Shown here piece after piece: positions 29,847-38,790 of a stretch of DNA of 64,000 bases. The notes beneath the pieces were generated by a model. The model did not search any database, was not told the origin of the DNA, and saw only the letters and a list, made by a program, of their open reading frames with translations. Each line of letters starts with the position of its first letter. The first letter of the stretch is position 1. A program made the translations under genes and the position numbers. Origin of the DNA: Saprospiraceae bacterium (lineage in GTDB: Bacteria; Bacteroidota; Bacteroidia; Chitinophagales; Saprospiraceae); contig JADJTQ010000003.1 of assembly GCA_016711125.1 (NCBI GenBank), positions 930,001 to 994,000 of the forward strand, written 5' to 3'.

Positions 29847-30767
29847 TTAAGTTTTTGCCTGGTACGCATCTACCGGACATTTGGATATTTCTCCAACATT
29901 CCATAAATCGGTTTCCTGGGGTTCACCGGCCCGGTTTACATTTTGTATGCTTTCAATCTGTCCCCTAATATTGGAATAAAGAATATGGGGACAGCAGGAG
30001 CCTGCTCCTCCTGGTCCTTTACAATTGTGGTCCGGTTCTAACCGAATTGATTCTCCCCAGCCGTTCGCAAAAACATTGGAAGCGGATCCCCAATTGGCAG
30101 TCAGGCCATGAAATGACTTACCGTACAGTCTGAAATTTTGTACTAAATTATTGATAGAATGACCAGAGATGGCAATATGCAGATGAGAGGTGACACCTTC
30201 TTGCAGGGTGATCGTAATCTCATCAATCGAGTTGTTAGCACTATTGCCCTCGATAAATATGCCGCTGTCACAGTTTCGGATTGTAATATTTTTTATCCAG
30301 CAGTTAGAGCACTGAAACAAGGAAATAGCATTAAATCCTTCATTCTTATCCCCACAGTAATGGCACCATGTATGTTCCGGAAATTCAATACTAAGGTCTT
30401 CAATGCCAATCTCGATCCCCTCCGCCCGGATGACACCATTGCCCCAGTCAAAACAATCCACTCCGGTATGGCCACAAGGTTCACCCAATTTCTTCAAACC
30501 TCTCGGAAAGTAAAGGATCGTTTGATCCGGCCCTGCACCCCGCAATATCTCTCCACTGGAAAGTCGGATCAGACTATCGATCGTAAATCTACCCGGGCCA
30601 AAGACATACGTGGCATCTTTTTTCAAGTAGGGTATGGAATCCTCACCTTGATGATAGCCTACTCTGGAATAATTATAAAGAGGAAGTGGATCCTGACAAT
30701 CCTGACTAAAACCAGGTAAGCAAGACCAGAAATAAAGGATGCAATGGAAAATAAATGATTGCTTCAT
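29847..30767 (-). CDS. Secreted right-handed beta-helix (pectate lyase superfamily-like) protein
   Basis: A 306-residue exported protein (signal peptide ends LPGFSQ). An N-terminal GPGRFTIDSLIRL / SSGEILRGAGPDQTILYFP block resembles the opening of pectate lyase 3/glycoside hydrolase 28-related beta-helices, followed by coils with the PbH1-like pattern CSNCWIKNITIRNCDSGIF and NSIDEITITLQ. A cysteine-rich stretch near residue 120-140 (WCHYCGDK) may be disulfide-bonded. No definite catalytic residues can be assigned, so lyase activity is possible but not shown. It is near, but not in operon with, the glycan region. Confidence 0.6.
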   Translation of the reverse strand: MKQSFIFHCILYFWSCLPGFSQDCQDPLPLYNYSRVGYHQGEDSIPYLKKDATYVFGPGRFTIDSLIRLSSGEILRGAGPDQTILYFPRGLKKLGEPCGHTGVDCFDWGNGVIRAEGIEIGIEDLSIEFPEHTWCHYCGDKNEGFNAISLFQCSNCWIKNITIRNCDSGIFIEGNSANNSIDEITITLQEGVTSHLHIAISGHSINNLVQNFRLYGKSFHGLTANWGSASNVFANGWGESIRLEPDHNCKGPGGAGSCCPHILYSNIRGQIESIQNVNRAGEPQETDLWNVGEISKCPVDAYQAKT

Positions 30768-30903
30768 TTCGAATGTAATTGATTTAAAAATTTTTCCTTT
30801 CCGGAGTTGAAAATACGCTCAATACTTGGGTTTGCATTCATACTCTTCTTTTTTAGAAGGAATTATTTTTCTACTTTCCTGGCGAAATGTGTAGCCGTTT
30901 CAA

Positions 30904-31785
30904 TTATTTAATTTCGATGGATTGGTCTAACATTTCGATTGAATCGGTTTTAGAATTTTTCGAAATCAAATTACTCCAATAGGAGGTCAATATGGATGCA
31001 GTAAATCCCATGATAGGTCCACATATCGCAGGGGCTAAGCCTACTGTCGCGATCTTTCTCATGACTTTAGCAATTCCTGAAGCTAAACCTGCATTTTGCA
31101 TTCGCTTGGATGTGGGTATGGCTCGGTAATCCCGCGCTTCCAATTTAAACAATCGCGCATCCAATAACCAAAGATATATCCTGAAGTATTAAGCAAAGTC
31201 ACCATTAATAACAATGAAAATTCGACATTCAACAAGCTATCTCTTCCGGATGCTATAATAATGGCCACGATGAATGCCACCAAGCATGGACACAATAGGC
31301 ATGGCGTCATCTAACTACTTGGCCTTACCACTTAAGAAATGGTTAGATTAAACAAGAGGCCAGCCCCGATGGGAATGATCACGATCTGAACCATGCCCCA
31401 CATCATCACCAATATCTATCTCAATAAATCCTCCGGCAAATAATTTCATCAATAGGGGGAGCAAAAATGGAGCTAATAATGTAGTAATCGCAGTGATGGT
31501 AGTAGCGAGTGCAACTTTGCCTTTGCCAGATAGCTAAACAAACTAGCGGTAACCGAGGTAGGACAGTATCCAATAAAATAATTCCGCAGAAATTTCATCT
31601 GGAAAATGATTTATGCTAACCAACACAAAGGCGAACACCGGCATGATTGTAAATTGAGCTACCACCCCGACTATGACAGATTTTGGTCGTCTGGACAATT
31701 CAATAAAATCTTTTAAATCCATCGAAGATCCCGTGCCAAACATGATGATTTGTAGTAGGACAGCGCCATCACAGTGTCCGCTCAA
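30904..31785 (-). pseudogene. BASS-family transporter remnant (copy 1)
   Basis: Fragments in different frames match the intact BASS gene at 37364-38461. GSSMDLKDFIELSRRPKSVIVG lies at about 31690-31740, then SYLGYR ends prematurely after a deletion, and the C-terminal ISKNSKTDSIEMLDQSIEIK ends at 30904. The N-terminal quarter is missing and there are at least three frame breaks, so it is not functional. Its 3' flank (TGGCGAAATGTGTAGCCGTTTC) is shared with the copy at 46902, showing that the two descend from one duplicated segment. Confidence 0.85.
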
Positions 31786-31993
31786 GCTCTATTACAAAGG
31801 CAAGTTATCATTTTAAACGGTGCTTGGTAAATTGTGTTTAATCCGTCTGTTCATCATTGCAAGATGGCGAATGGGTGAGGTAATCCCTTATTTTTTGCAA
31901 CGTTGCCTCAAATTAAATCGGGTAGACACGCATTTAAACATGTTTCCATTTTAGTACCTTTCTTTCATAAGATCACTTCAAATTTATCCAATT

Positions 31994-33052
31994 ATGAAAA
32001 CCAGAGATTTCTTTGCAAATGGCTTAACCACACGACGACTCAATCTACTATCCGGCATTGTGATTCTATGCATAACAAATAGCCTTAGTCAGACCCAACT
32101 TGATCTGCAAGGTAAACCGGGTAGCGCTGATGATGTAGCAAAAATAGAGGTCAATTATAGCGGTACCGATAATGTAATCGGACTTAGCGTTCGTTCAGAA
32201 CCCAGTGCCGACTATGGATATGGTGGTTACTTCTATGGTGGCAGGCGAGGTATCATTGGAGAAAGCACTTCAGGTTTTGGGATTTATGGGTACAGTGACT
32301 CGGGATACGGGATTTATGGTAGGAGTACTTCTTTCTATGGTATGTATGGGCAGAGTGATTCCGGTATTGGACTTTTTGCACTTAGCAGTAATTCCTTTGG
32401 TGCATCTGTTCAGAGTACTGGGTACCATGGCGCCCTATTTAATGGGAATAATAGCGCTGGTTATGCTGACATTGAACTAGGAGGTGGAAACTGGTATAGC
32501 GGAAGTGACGATGGAGTTATTATGTCAGATTCAATGAAACCTGGCAGTGATATATTTCTGGTGGCAAATGACGGGATCGTGATGCAGATAGGCCACAATC
32601 CAGCCGAGGATGCTTCCTTTGAAATTTGGAATACCAATGATCAGGACATGCTCCTGAAAGTTAACGAGGCTGGTGATATGGATTTGAAGGGAGCGCTCTC
32701 CCAAGGTTCAGATATAAACCGAAAAGAGCAGATTACCGAAATTGATGTGGCGAATATTCTTAGCAAACTGGTGGACCTTCCCATCCAAGAATGGCAATAT
32801 ATCGGTGAAAATGTACGTCATCTTGGTCCCATGGCGCAGGATTTTAAGGCCGCATTTGATCTGGGTAAGGATGATAGAACCATTGCCGCTATAGATGCCG
32901 ATGGAGTGGCTCTGGCAGCGATCAAAGCCCAGCAGAAAATCCTGGAAGAGCAAGGGGAAAAGATCACTACTCTTGAAGGTGAGGTCTATGGGATGAAGGA
33001 AGAAATCACTCAATTAAAGTCTTTGCTAGCATCCCTTGTCTCTTCAAAATAA
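31994..33052 (+). CDS. Secreted repeat protein with S74-type intramolecular chaperone domain
   Basis: A 352-residue protein with an export signal (about residues 15-33, ends SLSQT) and a Gly/Tyr/Ser-rich region of repeated GFGIYGYSDSGYGIYGR units (about residues 90-150). The C-terminal domain is of the endosialidase intramolecular chaperone (peptidase S74) type: SDINRKEQITEID, VRHLGPMAQDFKAAFDLG, IDADGVALAAIKA. A terminal coiled coil follows. The domain helps trimerise fibrous proteins and can self-cleave. Bacteroidota use this layout in secreted fibres; no phage genes are nearby, so a tail-fibre origin is only ancestral. Confidence 0.75.
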   Translation: MKTRDFFANGLTTRRLNLLSGIVILCITNSLSQTQLDLQGKPGSADDVAKIEVNYSGTDNVIGLSVRSEPSADYGYGGYFYGGRRGIIGESTSGFGIYGYSDSGYGIYGRSTSFYGMYGQSDSGIGLFALSSNSFGASVQSTGYHGALFNGNNSAGYADIELGGGNWYSGSDDGVIMSDSMKPGSDIFLVANDGIVMQIGHNPAEDASFEIWNTNDQDMLLKVNEAGDMDLKGALSQGSDINRKEQITEIDVANILSKLVDLPIQEWQYIGENVRHLGPMAQDFKAAFDLGKDDRTIAAIDADGVALAAIKAQQKILEEQGEKITTLEGEVYGMKEEITQLKSLLASLVSSK

Positions 33053-33266
33053 AGGTTCTTCCCAGGGTTAAAGAGCTTGTATATTATTTTGCCAGATTTG
33101 GGAGTCAACGTTAAATTCAAATGAAATTTGGATGTGACAAGGAAATTTAAAACAAAAGTAATGGACTTTATATCTAGATGATTATCGGTACCATGTACAA
33201 TCTTGATTTAATAAGATTATTCCAGATGGATAGAAAAAGGTAAAAATAGTACCTATAATCAATTGA

Positions 33267-33541
33267 ACGGAATATAGGGCCAGTCTGTGTGCTGCATTGG
33301 TGGATTATAGCTATGGAGATTGGTATCTTCCATCCATTGAAGAACCCAATTTAATGTACCTAAACCAAAGTGCCATTGAAGCAACTATCTCAATGCATGG
33401 AGGGCAAGGTTTTGGGACGCTACATTGGTCGAGTACGGAGTACAATACGGCAAACACGTGGGTCTTCAGTTTCCCAAGTGGCTAGACGTACGGCACTGGT
33501 AAGTATTTGATTCTTGGTGTTCGTGCTATTAGGGCTTTTTA
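33267..33541 (+). pseudogene. DUF1566-domain gene remnant with in-frame TAG
   Basis: A C-terminal piece of a DUF1566 (lectin-fold) domain: RASLCAALVDYSYGDWYLPS, then LHWSSTEYNTANTWVFSFPSG, a TAG at 33483-33485, and continuation TYGTGKYLILGVRAIRAF to TAA. An upstream TGA at 33264 cuts off the N-terminal part, so no complete gene exists. Like the FISUMP gene at 28.8 kb, the stop falls in the variable strand-loop region just before the conserved end. Confidence 0.65.
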
Positions 33542-33808
33542 ACTATTGATCAATTTAATTTAACCCTTTTATTGCATAGAGCGTTCGATTTTTGAAATTT
33601 TCGAAGCACTGGATTTTCAGGCTTGAGCCACTTGTAGTTTGCCATTGAGTTTCTTTGATATAGTTCCTTTCGCTAAGCTTCAATTTACTTTTTGATGGAT
33701 CCGATTTTTACATTTTGTGATTGTCAGACTTTAGAATTAACAATAAAACCCCCAATTTTTTCGTAGTATGGTGAATTAAGCCCTCAACCTACGAAAGCCA
33801 ATTTTAAA

Positions 33809-34962
33809 ATGACTACCAAAGCAGCCTTCCTGATAATTGGAATATTCTCATTTGGATTGAACCTGCAGGGCCAGATCCAATTATTCAATGATGAATTTAA
33901 CCGGGCGGCTACACTGCAGGCAAATTGGCTCAATATCAACGCGGAAGAAGGATGGATGGCTGAACATCTGGAAGTACATGATATTGACCAATCCACACCG
34001 GATCACTTACATATGATGCCGTGGACTACCAGTTGGTACGAAGATTTAAGAGGCACCCTGATTTTTAAGTTGATCGATCAGGATTTTGTGGTCACTACGG
34101 AGGTCACTGCTTTAAACCGTGCCCAAAACGGTCTTCCCTCTTCCAATTACTCCCTGACCGGAGTGATGCTGAGGACACCTCGCAGTTATCCTAATGGAGC
34201 CCTAACCGATTGGACTCCCGGTGGTGAAAACTATGTCTTTCTATCCACCGGTTTTGCGGCAACCAATCATTTTACCTGCAATGGCTGTCCCGGCCTCATT
34301 TTGAAGTAAAAAACACCATCAACAGCGTCTCTACTTTGGCAGTATCATCGATCCCAACTTCGGAAAATGTTCAGATCCGGGTGGCTCGTATCGGATCAGC
34401 GATCATTGTGTTAAACCGAATGCCTGGTGGCAACTGGCAGGTACACCGGCGGTATGAGAGACTCGACTTTCCAGCGGGGCTACAAGTAGGTTTTGTGACG
34501 TATACCGATTGGGAAAAAGTAAGCGCCTATTACCAGAACGATCACGTATTCTATCATAATAGTCATGTTATTAATGATGCTCTTACAGATGATCCCACAG
34601 AAGGGGTTCCTTTTAATCCCGACTTGATCGGAACCTTTGATTTCGCCAGATTCGATGATGTAAACGTACCTGGTGAACTCGCAGGTGTAGATCTGGTGAC
34701 AGAGGCAAGCGACAACCAATTACTTTCTTTTCTTGGTTATGATAGCAATCCCTTCTGTCCTCAGGATTTTCATGTGGCTAGTGATATTTCTACCGGGCAA
34801 ATTGTTGATGCCGCCGCTCAGAATAATTTGACCGCATCCTGCTTGATACAAAGTCAGGCTTTAGTTGATTTTAGTGCAGCTCTTTCGGTTGAATTGCAGG
34901 AGGGATTTCAAGTCAATGTCGGCGCTGAATTTCAGGCAGCAGTTGTGGGGTGTAACAATTAG
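33809..34962 (+). CDS. Secreted beta-sandwich protein (DUF1349/LamG-like) with 3-coathanger-type C terminus, one-base frameshift
   Basis: A signal peptide (ends NLQGQ) precedes a concanavalin-like sandwich: LFNDEFNRAATLQANWLNI, then ALTDWTPGGENYVFLSTGFA. The first frame stops at 34309. The gene continues in another frame with PHFEVKNTINSVSTLAVSS and RVARIGSAIIVLNRMPGGNW. One missing C at 34294-34295 (CC for CCC) restores a single 384-residue protein. The end (ALSVELQEGFQVNVGAEFQA, then VGCNN) matches the short Bacteroidota C-terminal domain known as 3-coathanger stack. A carbohydrate-related role is inference. Confidence 0.7.
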
Positions 34963-35120
34963 AATGTGCGAAATTGTGAGGAGCTAGTCTTCTTCATAGG
35001 AGACTTTACTTTTATGTCTGCAGGAATATTTTGGAAAGCGAGTTCTCTTCTTCGATCTGTCAGTATGGGCCTTCCCGGGTAAGTGGCTGACCTCATCTCG
35101 GTATGTTGGTGGCTATTTAA

Positions 35121-35534
35121 TTAAGCCTTCTGTACGAAAAGTTCCTCTGCACTGATTGTTTCAATAAGACTATGCTTAAAATCTTTCTTATTCCTGGTGA
35201 TTATATAGCGGATATCTGGTATTTTTCTTGCACACTCGTGCTGAACCGCATCCTCATAATCTTTAAATTTACTTGTTAATCCCGATAGTAGTCCGTGATG
35301 ATCTATGTCTTGAGTTTTGACTCGACTTAAAATAATATTTAGAATTCGCCGGCTTTGCTTTTCACCCAGTTGCTTTTCTGTCAAATAATAGGTAGTTAGG
35401 ATCGAAAGTGTAGACGAGAATAACTCATATTTTCCATCCTTGGCTTCTTTAAAAATTTTTATGGCCCATTTCGAGAAGGGTTCTCTGTTTGCAGTGATAT
35501 CGATCAGTACATCAGTGTCCAGAAACAGTTTCAT
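35121..35534 (-). CDS. PIN-domain ribonuclease toxin (VapC-like)
   Basis: A 137-residue PIN domain. It has the N-terminal acidic cluster MKLFLDTDVLIDI (Asp at 6, 8 and 12), a central acidic pair in SKFKDYEDAVQ and the last strand IRYIITRNKKDF. Such toxins cleave RNA when not held by their antitoxin. The partner is the DUF6364-type antitoxin at 36864-37178. An IS256-family element now lies between the two genes, with only 29 bp between its end and the toxin ATG. Once coupled by an ATGA overlap, the toxin has lost its original promoter and translational coupling. Confidence 0.85.
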   Translation of the reverse strand: MKLFLDTDVLIDITANREPFSKWAIKIFKEAKDGKYELFSSTLSILTTYYLTEKQLGEKQSRRILNIILSRVKTQDIDHHGLLSGLTSKFKDYEDAVQHECARKIPDIRYIITRNKKDFKHSLIETISAEELFVQKA

Positions 35535-35563
35535 TTCATGTGTTTTTCATGCAGTACATTTCT

Positions 35564-36962
35564 GGAAAGTGTTTTGAAAAGTGTGTCAAAACATATTATG
35601 AAACAATTAGATATTTGACACATGAAAAGAGAAACAAAAAGGAGTAAAGAATTTGACTATGCTGGTTTTGAGAAAGAAGCAATCGGCAAACTACGAGAAG
35701 GAAGGGGATTAACGGGTGATGGAGGAGCTTTAACGGGCTTGATCAAGCGCCTATTGGAGATTGCGTTGGATGAAGAAATGGAAGAACAGTTACCAAAGTT
35801 GAAGGAGGAAGATCGGAGCAATCGGAGAAATGGCCACACCAAGAAGATAGTAAAGACCGGTCTGGGTGAAATAGAGATTCATCCTCCCCGGGATCGCAAT
35901 GGAGATTTTACACCTCAAATAATCGGCAAGTGGGAAAGAGGAATAGCACCAGAAATCGAAGAGCAAATGGTGGCCTTATATGGGATTGGGACGAGCTACG
36001 CGGACATTCGAGCGCATTTGCAACGGATGTATGGGATGGAGTATAGTGAAGCCTTTATAAGTCGGGTAACGGATCGAGTAAGTGAAGAAATGGATCGGTG
36101 GAAAAACCGACCGTTAGAACGACTTTATTGCATCGTTTATCTGGATGCCATCCACTATAGAATTCGACAAGACCGCAAGGTAAAAACCAATGCGGTTTAT
36201 TCGGTAATGGGGGTCGATAAGGATGGCAAGAGGGATGTATTAGGCATATATATAGATGAAGCAGAAGGTGCCAAATACTGGGCCAGAGTGCTAGAAAACT
36301 TAAAAGATAGAGGGGTAGAGGATGTGTTATTTTTTTGTGTGGATGGACTAACAGGTTTCCCGGATTCGATCCATTCGGTGTTTCCAAAATCCATCGTACA
36401 AAGGTGCATCGTGCATATGATAAGGACGAGTTTGAAATTTGTAAACTGGAAAGATTATCGAGCAGTATGTAAGGATCTAAAGGAGGTCTACGGAGCAGAT
36501 TCGGAGGCATCGGCCAAGGAAAGGTTGATTAAATTTGGAGACAAATGGGATAAGAAATATCCAGAGATACGTCAAAAATGGGAAAATAACTGGGTAGAAT
36601 TAAGTCCGTTTTTTGATTATCCCGAGGCGATCAGAAGAGCAATTTACACAACGAATGCGGTTGAAGGACTTCATCGGACCTTAAGAAAGGTAACCAAGAC
36701 CAAGGGTGCATTTACTTCAGAGCGGGCGTTGGAAAAACAATTATATTTGGCCTTACAATACTCCAAGAAGTCCTGGCAAAAAAATGTCAGGAGTTGGAGT
36801 GAAATGGCCCGGGTATTCATGCGGGAATTTCCAGAAAGGATGGGCAATGGTAGGGTATAGATTTCAGCCGCAGCCAGGGTCGAACTTCCTTCGGCCTACG
36901 GCCTCAGTCAGTCCGACCCTGGCTAGTCCTTGGAGACTGACACACTTTTTGAAACACTCCCC
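35564..36962 (+). mobile_element. IS256-family insertion sequence
   Basis: A 1.4-kb element with imperfect terminal inverted repeats of about 24 bp. The left end GGAAAGTGTTTTGAAAAGTG starts at 35564. The right end, read in reverse, is GGGGAGTGTTTCAAAAAGTG and starts at 36962. Both continue TGTC. It carries one transposase gene and is flanked by ATTTCT on both sides (35558-35563 and 36963-36968), a short target duplication; 8-9 bp is usual for the family. A GC-rich inverted repeat (CAGGGTCG / CGACCCTG) lies between the transposase stop and the right end. Confidence 0.9.
35622..36860 (+). CDS. IS256-family transposase (mutator type)
   Basis: A complete 412-residue DDE transposase. The catalytic acids are visible in IVYLDAIHYRIR (first Asp), FFCVDGLTGFPD (second Asp) and TTNAVEGLHRTLRK (Glu). 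The zinc-free N-terminal DNA-binding part contains RRNGHTKKIVKTGLGEIEIHPPRDR. The reading frame is intact from ATG 35622 to TAG 36858-36860, so the element may still move. Unlike many neighbours it has no frame break. Confidence 0.93.
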   Translation: MKRETKRSKEFDYAGFEKEAIGKLREGRGLTGDGGALTGLIKRLLEIALDEEMEEQLPKLKEEDRSNRRNGHTKKIVKTGLGEIEIHPPRDRNGDFTPQIIGKWERGIAPEIEEQMVALYGIGTSYADIRAHLQRMYGMEYSEAFISRVTDRVSEEMDRWKNRPLERLYCIVYLDAIHYRIRQDRKVKTNAVYSVMGVDKDGKRDVLGIYIDEAEGAKYWARVLENLKDRGVEDVLFFCVDGLTGFPDSIHSVFPKSIVQRCIVHMIRTSLKFVNWKDYRAVCKDLKEVYGADSEASAKERLIKFGDKWDKKYPEIRQKWENNWVELSPFFDYPEAIRRAIYTTNAVEGLHRTLRKVTKTKGAFTSERALEKQLYLALQYSKKSWQKNVRSWSEMARVFMREFPERMGNGRV

Positions 36963-37178
36963 ATTTCTGATCTCTTCCTTCTCATTAAATCCCTTCGTCA
37001 ATTGTATAACTCCCACAATCTCACTCAATTCCAGATCCAAAATTTCATCGGATGGACTTGTGATATCTTCCAAATAGGACTCAACCATCTCAGAAAGACT
37101 TCTCTGCGTGGACTTTGCAAATAGCTTTGCCTTTTCTATTACTTTTTTATCAATAGACAATGTCAGTTTCGCTTGCAT
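36864..37178 (-). CDS. DUF6364-type antitoxin, C terminus replaced by IS256 sequence
   Basis: The first 68 residues are a ribbon-helix-helix-like antitoxin: MQAKLTLSIDKKVIEKAKLF, SLSEMVESYLEDITSP, IVGVIQLTKGFNEKEEIRN. From residue 74 (GECFKKC...) the frame reads into the right end of the IS element, so the 30-residue tail is foreign. Joining the codons before the insertion to the DNA on the far side of the IS gives a native end VLHEKHMK whose TGA overlaps the ATG of the PIN toxin. The retained N-terminal part may still bind DNA, but the toxin-binding C-terminal end is probably lost or altered (inference). Confidence 0.8.
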   Translation of the reverse strand: MQAKLTLSIDKKVIEKAKLFAKSTQRSLSEMVESYLEDITSPSDEILDLELSEIVGVIQLTKGFNEKEEIRNGECFKKCVSLQGLARVGLTEAVGRRKFDPGCG

Positions 37179-37363
37179 ACGTACTTTTAGAACAAATGTA
37201 CGTATAATTTAAAATGAAGTCAAGTCTCGATTGATAGGTTCATAACTGCTTCAAGTTAAAAGGTTCCGGATGATACTTCTTCATTGAGCTGAGGGAAATC
37301 CGGACAGCATTTTATGGGAAAGCATGGGCAAAAAGAATTGCTTGCATACAATAGTCTTTTTTG

Positions 37364-38461
37364 TTAGGTCGGATCGGGTGCAGTGCTTTTCGAAGTCAAG
37401 TGACTCCAATAGGAAGCTAAAATAGATGAAGTAAATCCCATGATGGGTCCACATACTGCAGGCGCTAATCCTACAGTCGCAATCTTTCCCATTACTTTGG
37501 CAATTCCTGAAACTAACCCTGCATTCTGCATTCCAGTTGCTATCGCTATAGTTCGGTAATCCCGTTCTTCCAGTTTAAACAATCGACCTGTCCAATAACC
37601 AAATAGGTATCCTAAAATATTATGCACCGCCACGATAAATAGCAATGAAAATCCGATATTCAATAAGCTATCTCTTCCAGCAGCAATAATAATGGCCACG
37701 ATAAACGCCACTCCAAGCATCGATACTATTGGCATAGCATCATCTAACCATTTAGCCTTACCACTTAAAAAATGATTAAACAACAAGCCGGCACCAATAG
37801 GGATGATCACGATCTGTATCATGCCCCACATCATCTTCAATATATCTATTTCAATAAATCCTCCTGCAAACAATTTCATTAACAAGGGGAGTAGGAATGG
37901 AGCTAACAACGTAGTTATTGCAGTGATGGTTATAGCGAGTGCCACGTTTGCCTTTGCCAAATAGCAAAACAAACTAGCCGTAACTGAGGTAGGTGCAGTG
38001 CCTAAAAGAATAATTCCTGCCGAAATTTCAGCAGGAAAATCGCTGGCACTCGCTAGCACAAAGCCAATGACTGGCATAATGGTAAATTGAGCTACAACCC
38101 CTACTATAACCGATTTTGGTCGCCTGGACAATTCAATAAAGTCCTTTAATCCCATTGAAGATCCCATGCCAAACATGATGAGTTGAATAAGGGGGGTAAT
38201 TAGTATGGCCAGTTCAAACCCATTGATTTCATCAAAAAGAAAAGGATAGTATAAGGCGGTTGCCACAACAGCCAGGATCGATATGGTGAAGGACAGTCCC
38301 TTAAAAAGTGAAAAACCACGAACCGCATATGCCAGGCAAAAAAAGGAAGTAATTAGAAACGGGCCAGCTTGACTAATCCTGCCACTAAAAGCCATATACA
38401 AGGCAACCATCCCAGCAACAGTTGAAACACCCAGGACAAATCGATAGATACTAATTTTCAT
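37364..38461 (-). CDS. Bile acid:sodium symporter (BASS) family transporter, intact copy
   Basis: A 365-residue membrane protein with about ten hydrophobic helices. It has the family blocks QLIMFGMGSSMGLKDF, FTIMPVIGFVLA, LGTAPTSVTASLFCYLAKA and the crossover helix region GMQNAGLVSGIAKVMG. BASS proteins move sodium with organic anions (bile acids, pantoate, pyruvate and others); the substrate cannot be read here. It is the only intact one of three copies in the window (decayed copies at 30904 and 46902). Its upstream region (TTAACCCTT, then ACTTTAATATTT) is shared with the 46902 copy. Confidence 0.9.
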   Translation of the reverse strand: MKISIYRFVLGVSTVAGMVALYMAFSGRISQAGPFLITSFFCLAYAVRGFSLFKGLSFTISILAVVATALYYPFLFDEINGFELAILITPLIQLIMFGMGSSMGLKDFIELSRRPKSVIVGVVAQFTIMPVIGFVLASASDFPAEISAGIILLGTAPTSVTASLFCYLAKANVALAITITAITTLLAPFLLPLLMKLFAGGFIEIDILKMMWGMIQIVIIPIGAGLLFNHFLSGKAKWLDDAMPIVSMLGVAFIVAIIIAAGRDSLLNIGFSLLFIVAVHNILGYLFGYWTGRLFKLEERDYRTIAIATGMQNAGLVSGIAKVMGKIATVGLAPAVCGPIMGFTSSILASYWSHLTSKSTAPDPT

Positions 38462-38790
38462 TTAACCCTTTGTTCGAAAAAGGTATCAAATTACTTTAAT
38501 ATTTCAATACAATTCTTATTTCAGCAGAGTGCCTATTAAGGCTGAATCTCTTGAACAAGATTACGAAATATTTTCAACGTAAAATAAAGTCATGGTGCGC
38601 ACTATTAGCGCTCTCTGAAAATTGACCCGCCGTGAGGTCGTATAGCCTAGCATACCACTTCATGAGCCTAATAATACTGGCTCTTAGTCTCCAAAATTCA
38701 ATATCACAATAACTTATGATGAAAGCATCAGGTGCAAAGATCGCAACAGGAGGCTTAGAAAACTAATAGAGTGAGATACATTCCATTGGT
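38462..38790. other. Intergenic region without a recognised gene
   Basis: A 329-bp AT-rich gap between divergent neighbours. It holds the upstream region of the intact BASS gene; I see no hairpin terminator or reading frame. Confidence 0.4.

Noticed and set aside
29392..33485. TAG reassigned to a sense codon
   Set aside because: TAG is a natural stop in other intact genes here (for example cysH at 7360-7362 and the IS256 transposase at 36858-36860).
28774..33541. A complete diversity-generating retroelement
   Set aside because: Two target-type domains are present, but no reverse transcriptase, accessory protein or template repeat is seen in the window.
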